Source: Eretmocerus hayati (lineage: Eukaryota; Arthropoda; Insecta; Hymenoptera; Aphelinidae). Taken from it: 64,000 nucleotides of DNA. This document shows, in pieces, positions 57,619 to 64,000 of this stretch. Below the pieces are notes generated by a model. The model ran no database searches, was not told the DNA's origin, and worked only from the letters and a program-made list of their open reading frames with translations. The number at the start of each line of letters is the position of its first letter. Within the stretch, counting starts at the first letter, position 1. The stretch lies in the NCBI GenBank assembly GCA_029851415.1, contig CM056744.1, positions 85,716,907 to 85,780,906 of the forward strand, written 5' to 3'. The translations under genes were made by a program, and so were the position numbers.

Positions 57619-57948
57619 TACCAGGAGGGGTCATCACATCCGGATCACGGATTTGACTGACACTTTGGGAATGGTCTTCTTTTAGTGCCAAAAGATGAAA
57701 CCCAAAATTATAAACCCTAACGCTCAAGCGTTTCCGAGCTACAGCCAAGGACATTAGCATTGCCTATATAGGCCCATGTTAAAATCATACATATAGGTAT
57801 ACCTGCAATGCTAATGTCCTTGGCTGTAGCTCGAAAAAGCTTGAGCGTTAGGGTCTATAATTCTGGGTTTCATCTTTTGGCACCAAAAGAAGACTATTTC
57901 CAAAGTTTCAGCCCAACCCGTGATCCGGATCTGAAACACTCTCCTAGT
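57619..57948. mobile_element. Palindromic MITE family P, copy 2
   Basis: Near-complete inverted repeat centred near 57783: GACATTAGCATTGCCTATAT against its complement near 57809, CTAACGCTCAAGC against GCTTGAGCGTTAG, and CCAAAAGATGAAACCCA against TGGGTTTCATCTTTTGG. The last pair is also in copy 1 (17183-17520). Confidence 0.75.
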
Positions 57949-60399
57949 TAGTCAAACCCAAATGCATTCAACCATGGCTGCATGCAATACACCTTTCCTC
58001 ATTTTTTCAGAGTATGAACCTACTCTTTCTCGATCGGAGGAGGTTGTTCAGAGGCATCTCAGCTTCAACTTGTGAAACTGAAATTGTTGTCGTCAAATCC
58101 CATAACCTGCTTAGATGAAATGAGTGTGTATTCTATGCAGCAGGTAAAATGTGATCTCGCTCATCAATCGGATAATGTTTTTCATCCTATCCAGTAAGTA
58201 CACGATTGCATCAAATCATGAAGAGATACTCTCAATCCTTGGTCATATTTGGCCAAAAGTTTAAATATGGGTTACGCGTATCATCACTTTCACTCTACAG
58301 ATGTTGTTAGGCACTCCTCACATTGACATACATTGAATATCTGTTTAGAAGTCAACAGAAAATACTACTTATAATCCTCTATGGCCCTAAAATAAAGCAA
58401 AGACAATCTAAGAGAGTTAGATCACTTGATATAATGTTGTGAGTTGTTAAATAAGGGCATCAATTCGATCAAAACTTTGAGACAAAAGTCGAAATTCCCC
58501 CGTGGTTTGTAGAGCTATTATTGTCAATTTCAATCCTTGTGCTTAATTAATGGGTTCAAATAATTGAAAAGTAAAATGATATAAGTATGGGGAACCATCA
58601 CAATCTAAATTTGTTCAGAGTACACATTTATTGTCGCAAGCCTCAATCAGCTCCAAGAAGATGTTTATCTTCTTCGTGCAAAAAGTAGAGTTTAAATGAA
58701 TGAGATATTGCTTTTCACTCTACTAAATGAGTACACGGATTCATTGGATCATTAAAAATTAGTCTCACTGATCCAATCAATTCCAATAAAATTTTTTTCT
58801 TCACCAGCTATGATGCCTTTCATGAACAACTCAGTGTTAATTAATAATTGAGAATCACATTTGCTAAATTCTTTTAAATATGTCTCCTATCATAACATTT
58901 TGAGGAGTCCATCCCAAGCTAAAGTCATCATTCTATTTGGATAATACGTTGTATATTATATTAGAGAAAATGATGTCAACTATCTCAACATCTCAAAGGT
59001 TCAATAAATATCCTTAATCAAATGTGGTTATGATGAGCTTCGAAAATCTCTAAAATCGGTCATAACTCATCCAAAAATCCAGATCATATCAATATTCATG
59101 CACTACACCAAAGACAGCCTTGGAACACCGTTCCTTTACGCGTTTCTCAAACGCACACAAATTTTTTTTGGGGATGAGACAAGTCCCAGACTGCTCGAGA
59201 ACTATGAATAAAAGCTGAAACTTCACATACATGCAGTTTATCATCGTACAATTTGGAACAGAAGGATAAAGAAATCAGATTTTCAATTTGTAAGTATTCT
59301 AGCCACGAAAGGTTAGCCTATAGTTTTTTTAGTCAACTCTCAACTCCTGTTCTGGGAATCATAGAATTTACGGCGAGATTCATAGGATAGCCTTATGTTA
59401 GGCGAAAAATTATGAGCGAGATAGCTGCGGAAAACTTCTCCTTTCAATATATGGGAACGAAAAAAATCACTTCGGAAATTTTGAAAGTTCACTGCAATGC
59501 ACTCCACTACCGATTTCCAAAAGGGGCGTAAGTGCACTAAAAAATCCAAAAGGTCGTAATTACTCCGATCAGTCGACCCTTTTGTAGTTACGCCCTTCTT
59601 CCACGCACCCCCTCGATTGTTGAATTATAGAATCACAGGGCGTCTGAAAAGCGGGATAGTCGAAAGTTAACCTGATAAAAAAATTCCCATGGGCTCGGAT
59701 TCAATTAGGTACCTCTTTGATCATTCTTCAACAACGCTCGAAATTTTTCGTCGATGGATTTTGACATGAAGTCGGGTTTCCGACTTCCCCATAATCAATC
59801 GTACGTAAAAGTTCGCTTCTTTCACGGTCTCCGCCATTTTTGTCATCCCACCGGAATAACCCTGAAGGGATGAGTCTCATTGAAAAATAGGTACATTTCT
59901 TTCATTGTAGATTCTCCGAAGATCTACGACGAGGTGAACTGCTCATATTTATCGAATAATTTGCACCATCCTGGATAAGTGAAAAAAATTCAGGGTGGAG
60001 TGTGAAGAATCCCCAAGATTCTGCGCTTTCCTCTAACTTAAACTCTCACAGTGGTTGTTTCTTTGGATAACCAAAAGCACAAGATTTCGTAGATCTTCAA
60101 AATCTCTACGAAAAATGATTCTACAAATTTTCCGATAACCCCCCCCCTCCCCCCTCCCCGAGTTATCAAGGTATAATCACAAAAAATACGGAAACCCGTC
60201 ACAGAGACCAACTATGACATACCTTTCATAAGTAAGAAACCAACTTCATTTGAAAATCCACCGACGGATGATTCTCATTTTTGCCAGAAAATGATTGTAG
60301 AGATAATTAGAATCTCATTCCACAAGAATTTGTCTATTCGGTTAAGCTTTGGCTTTCCCGCCTTTCCGACCCACCTTTGAATGTCATCCCTCAAGACGA
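57949..60399. other. Intergenic DNA, no gene recognised
   Basis: AT-rich to about 59 kb, then mixed. A C-rich run CCCCCCCCTCCCCCCTCCCC lies at about 60139-60160. ORF 59340-59549 (minus) is unassigned. No repeat pair found. Confidence 0.4.
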
Positions 60400-60494
60400 T
60401 TGGCGGGAACGCCCATACTAGCCGTGAGTGCGACAAAGAGGTTAGAGTGCTACATCCTTGTCGCACTCACGGTTAGTATAGGCCTTCCCGCCAA
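60400..60494. repeat. 95-nt near-perfect hairpin
   Basis: TTGGCGGGAA (60400) and CCGTGAGTGCGACAA (60422-60436) pair with TTGTCGCACTCACGG (60458-60472) and TTCCCGCCAA (60485-60494). About 39 bp of stem with two or three mismatches and a loop near 14 nt. It is either a tiny palindromic MITE or a small-RNA precursor. No target duplication recognised. Confidence 0.65.
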
Positions 60495-60599
60495 CATGTA
60501 ATCGCGGCCTCAGTTTTCATTCTTCTATAACGATCAATAAAAAAACATTCAACTGTCCCAACGTAGTGGCCATCGGACGCAACTCTTGCCTTGCTCTTT

Positions 60600-61150
60600 T
60601 GATGAGAGCCAAATTCGCGGTTATCAGCGTGAGGTTAACCAAAACTTCATCACCCTCGGTCGGTTCTTAAACCACAAAACAGAACCCTGCCATAAGCCAG
60701 CTCGGTCGGCAGTACAGTAAAAGAGCTTGCAAGCGTTAAGTGTAAATAAGGCGGGGTCGCACCCCTCGATCGACTGACCCGTACCTACAGCATATCGTCG
60801 TCCCGCTACGTTACTTTTGGCGCTGCCACCCTGCGCAACGACCGCGCGCTCGCTCACCTCACCCTTCGAGTATCTGAGGCAGTTTATTGCGAGGGCCAGA
60901 AGGCCTCGGGCATCGCTCGTTCCAGCGTGGGCGTCCGAGGTACCGAGTTTATCACTGCCTTATCGTGTACCCAGGATACACGAAAAACAATAGAGCCGCG
61001 TGTCGCAAGCCAAAACATGCTCACGAGGGTTGTGTTTACACAGTTATTGCTAGCGTGGAAGAAACGTTGAAATATAGAACCATTAGTGAAATTTTGTAAG
61101 AGAACCGGGCCTGAAGGCCCATTCCAAAGACAGGATGAGTATTTCTCACG
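60600..61150. other. GC-rich patch, unassigned
   Basis: CpG-rich in contrast to its flanks (for example CTGCGCAACGACCGCGCGCT near 60830). A minus-strand frame at 60624-60857 has no known domain. It could be a promoter or CpG-dense regulatory element, or an element UTR. I tried and failed to match it to a known structural RNA. Confidence 0.25.
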
Positions 61151-62349
61151 ACAGCTCGTCAGCCATTGTGTGCAAAGAAGTCTTCGACGAGAACTCGCAG
61201 CCCTCTGAGAAAGGTAAGCGTTACTTTTGTTTGCTTACGCGCCAGCGTTGCTAGGTGCATTTTCATATTCGTTAACTGTCGGTGACCAGCCTGCTCGCAG
61301 TTTATCTAAAAGTTGGAAAATGTATCTGTTCTTCGGATGAGCATTCACACGAGTAGGGAAGGGTAAGCGATTTGAGATTTCCCGAGATTTGATAGACGGT
61401 AAATATCGTTCTAATTTGAGTGGGAGTGACTGAAGTTTGAGGTTGACCACACTAAGAATCCAATTATTTTATGCGATTGTGTAAACTTCTCGTCAAGCAA
61501 AATATACGTGGGAATCCGTACTTGAGTAGTTCAATATATATATATATATATATATATGCATATACTCTCGATGATTTTTGCATCAATGTAAACACCGTGA
61601 CGGAAAAAAGCTTCTGCTAGTCCGTCAGCTGCTTCTGCCTCACAGACAATATGTCAACATTCGCACGCATCAAGCACGTGGGTTCTGCACCACCATACAG
61701 TAGCCGTAACGCGTTAATGTCACGCAGGATAAGAATTCTATGCAATATTGATGAAATCAGCGCGTGCTTGTCCGTGGGTCATACCAATTTTACGCTCGAT
61801 ACACATATAACGTACTTATACATATTTATCTATGGCACAACTTGCGAGGTAAAACGCAGTTAGCCTTAGAACAAAAGCTCGTGACCTTGAATATTGCATC
61901 AAAGACCTGGAAAAGCGAGTCGTGTCTTTGCAAAAGTGGCCAATATTGGCCTACGGGTAGTTGTACATAATTGATTGCTCGCTCAGCTGAATGGCCCGAT
62001 AAAACGCGATTGCGTGAACAACTGTTCTCGGCTAGCTAGATGCTTTTCAACGCGCGCGAGCGATTGGCTTAATTTACAAAGTGGACGTTTAATCGATCCT
62101 CTAGGATACTATACGAGCTTGTCATCATCTTGATCGGATCGGATTGGATCGACAACGAGCCATCGCTCCGAGGAAATTGACGATAGCTCCGAGCGTCGTC
62201 GTGTGCAGGCTAATTGACGACCAAACCCGATTAGTGTCTGATCCGTCCGCGACAACAAAGATGGACTTTTAGAATACATCAATTTTTCAGTCTAACACTC
62301 AAGTCGATATTCAGATTGAAGACTTTTTAACCACTAGCGATCCAGGACA
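61151..62349. other. Intergenic DNA with TA microsatellite and a CpG-richer end
   Basis: A (TA)n run of about 12 units lies at 61534-61557. The part from about 61980 to 62250 has many CGATCGG/CGAGC words and could be regulatory. No ORF worth calling. Confidence 0.4.
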
Positions 62350-62351
62350 TA

Positions 62352-62577
62352 AAGTCAGTGCACCCAACTTGCCCCTCCTTTGAGCTATTTTTTCAACAAC
62401 TCTGTTCTACTTCACTACTCTGGCCCATCTTAATATTTTCCACCGTATCTCAGCTCATTTTGAAGCTCGTTTCAAACTATCATCTTGAATATGTTGAAAA
62501 ATATCGATATGGGTGAGAGTAGTGGCCAGGTTTGTTGAAAAAATGGCTCAATGGGGGTAAATTGGGTACACTTACCT
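62352..62577. mobile_element. MITE family A, copy 6 (shortest, uninterrupted)
   Basis: 226 bp with ends AGTCAGTGCACCCAACTTGC and AAATTGGGTACACTTACCT, TA on each side (62350-62351 and 62578-62579). It has the family phrases TTTTCAACAACTCTG, CTCAGCTCATTTTGAAG and ATGGCTCAATGGGGG. The best reference copy for the family in this window. Confidence 0.8.
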
Positions 62578-62579
62578 TA

Positions 62580-63038
62580 CTTATTTAGAGGCCAACTGTA
62601 TCGTTAAATCTAGAGATATCAGTCGTATGTGATTCGTGTCATCTACCAAAAATTTTAAAAATTAATTTGACCGATTGCGATTAGGTTAAAATTAAAATAC
62701 CAAAAAATTCCGGAAGTATGGTCAGGAGCGTGCAGGAAGCTACATTGGGCAACGTCACTTGCAAAGCGAGTAATCACATTCATATGAGCGCGAACAGATG
62801 ATCTAGAATGAATCTGTATTCATGAGTAATAATGAAAGTTCGGTCAGCCACGCGGTTGCACGAGTGCGTGCGCGTTGGTGGTGGTGATATAGCGAACAAG
62901 TAGCGAAGAAAATCAATAAAGGGGGCCGCACTGCGGCAAGATATGTTGTCGCCCCTCGGGGCGCGACGCTCTTCCGGATGATGTCGCGGGGCACAACGAA
63001 ACGTACGGTGAAAAGGCGTCACTGTGGCCTTAAGTATT

Positions 63039-63069
<31 letters not shown>

Positions 63070-64000
63070 GCATAATATAAACACAACGTGCCTCATCATC
63101 CATCGCTCAGAGGGTGGTTTGCTTGTTGATGGAAGTTGTCACTCAGTGGTACGCCCTCGGGCGGGATGTTTAGTCTGAGTACCTTGAGATTTTTTTTGCT
63201 TTTTTGGAGAAGTAGGGGGTATTAGTTGAGAGGAGATTAACTGAGGAGCTTTTGGAGAAGCATTTTATTACCCTGGGATGTGTTTATTATGAGATCGTGT
63301 AGACGAGTAAATGTGAGAGTTTGCTCTCTGGAGTTGGAGATGAGATAGGCGAGGCTTGGAGGAAAAGTTGAGCTAAAATTTCTCTACGGATTTTCGGGTG
63401 ACCTAGATTTTGAGTGCGGTTAGCGAGAGTTAATTTTCGTATTCTCCTTCGCCCAACTTTCTAGATGTGGTTTTACTTCTAATTATCTCTGTGCTTCATT
63501 TGTTCACAATTAATTCTTCTGCAGGGAGTTTGGTGAGGAATTACTTCACCCTCAATTTTTACTGTTGTGTTGATTTGATCATCATTAATACCTTCACTGA
63601 TATTTGATTGCAATTCACTTGTTATTAGGGCGGAGGTCATTCGATGAAATCCTCATTTAGAGGAAGGAGGGTAAAAGATATAATGTTTCAAGTTCCATTA
63701 CATGCCGTAATCAACTCCAGTGATCCATGTCCATATGCGAAGAGTATTATTTTTTTCATAAAAACCCAAATTGTGGAATAAATTTAGATGATCAGGTTTC
63801 AATCCATAAATTGAATTTATGACTTGAGGTTCCATCGTATGGAATTTTCAAGTCGAATTACGATAGGTTTGTCTAGCCCATTGTAGAGATTGTTTTGTTT
63901 CAAGTGGCACAAACGGAAATCTCACCATTGTCGTGGTCTGGATGTGATGAATATGTCACATTTGCTTAATGGACAAATCCATAAATTTCTATAATCGAGG
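62580..64000. other. Intergenic DNA, no gene recognised
   Basis: A CpG-richer stretch at about 62840-63020, a (TA)n run at 63043-63069, then AT/G-rich DNA without ORFs, as far as the window end. Confidence 0.4.

Noticed and set aside
60624..60857. A structural RNA such as RNase P, MRP or SRP RNA
   Set aside because: The block is GC-rich and compact, but I could not find the conserved cores of any of these RNAs.

Overview
This is a non-coding, repeat-dense stretch of an animal nuclear genome, most likely an arthropod and probably an insect. The basis is AT-rich sequence, no long intact ORFs, Tigger/pogo, Tc1/mariner-like and TTAA-flanked DNA transposons, a non-LTR retrotransposon, and many MITEs with TA or TTAA target sites. 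The species cannot be named from the sequence. I found no host protein-coding gene I could defend, no rRNA gene, no intact tRNA and no CRISPR array. Gaps between elements are either featureless AT-rich DNA or CpG-richer patches (about 13.4, 19.1-20.4, 24.0-24.6, 31.7-32.3, 40.9-41.4, 60.6-61.1 and 61.9-62.2 kb) that could be regulatory.

Layout. 1.5-6.35 kb: a dead Tigger element split by a 2.7-kb long-TIR element, which itself carries a 0.2-kb MITE. 6.5-7.3 kb: MITE family A (TA-flanked, ends close to AGGTAAGTGTACCC). 10.4-11.1 kb: an inverted-repeat element around a tRNA-like sequence. 15.2-17.8 kb: a TTAA-flanked MITE, then a family A copy containing another family A copy, a palindromic element and a second TTAA-flanked MITE. 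25.96-27.18 kb: a TA-flanked 1.2-kb element. 27.4-28.1 kb: a palindrome. 28.2-31.4 kb: family A interrupted by a 2.4-kb element that carries a cluster of 5S-rRNA-derived SINEs. 32.5-33.6 kb: a Tc1/mariner-type palindrome abutting a 5'-truncated LINE (minus strand, 33.6-35.2 kb).

37.4-39.8 kb looks like an unrecognised decayed coding region. 39.9-40.8 kb holds palindromic repeats. 41.6-46.4 kb is a pair of 1.2-kb inverted repeats around a 2.4-kb spacer. 48.05-53.08 kb is a 5-kb element bounded by nearly identical 0.86-kb inverted repeats, with a Tc1/mariner-type foldback element and further inverted repeats in its interior. 55-58 kb has more MITE copies. 60.4 kb has a 95-nt miRNA-precursor-sized hairpin.

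The functional content is therefore almost entirely transposon biology: successive nested insertions give a relative age order, and an unusual number of elements are near-perfect palindromes. The strongest leads are the 5-kb element with almost identical arms, the 5S-derived SINE cluster, a near-palindromic GC core shared by MITE copies scattered through the window, and the decayed coding region.
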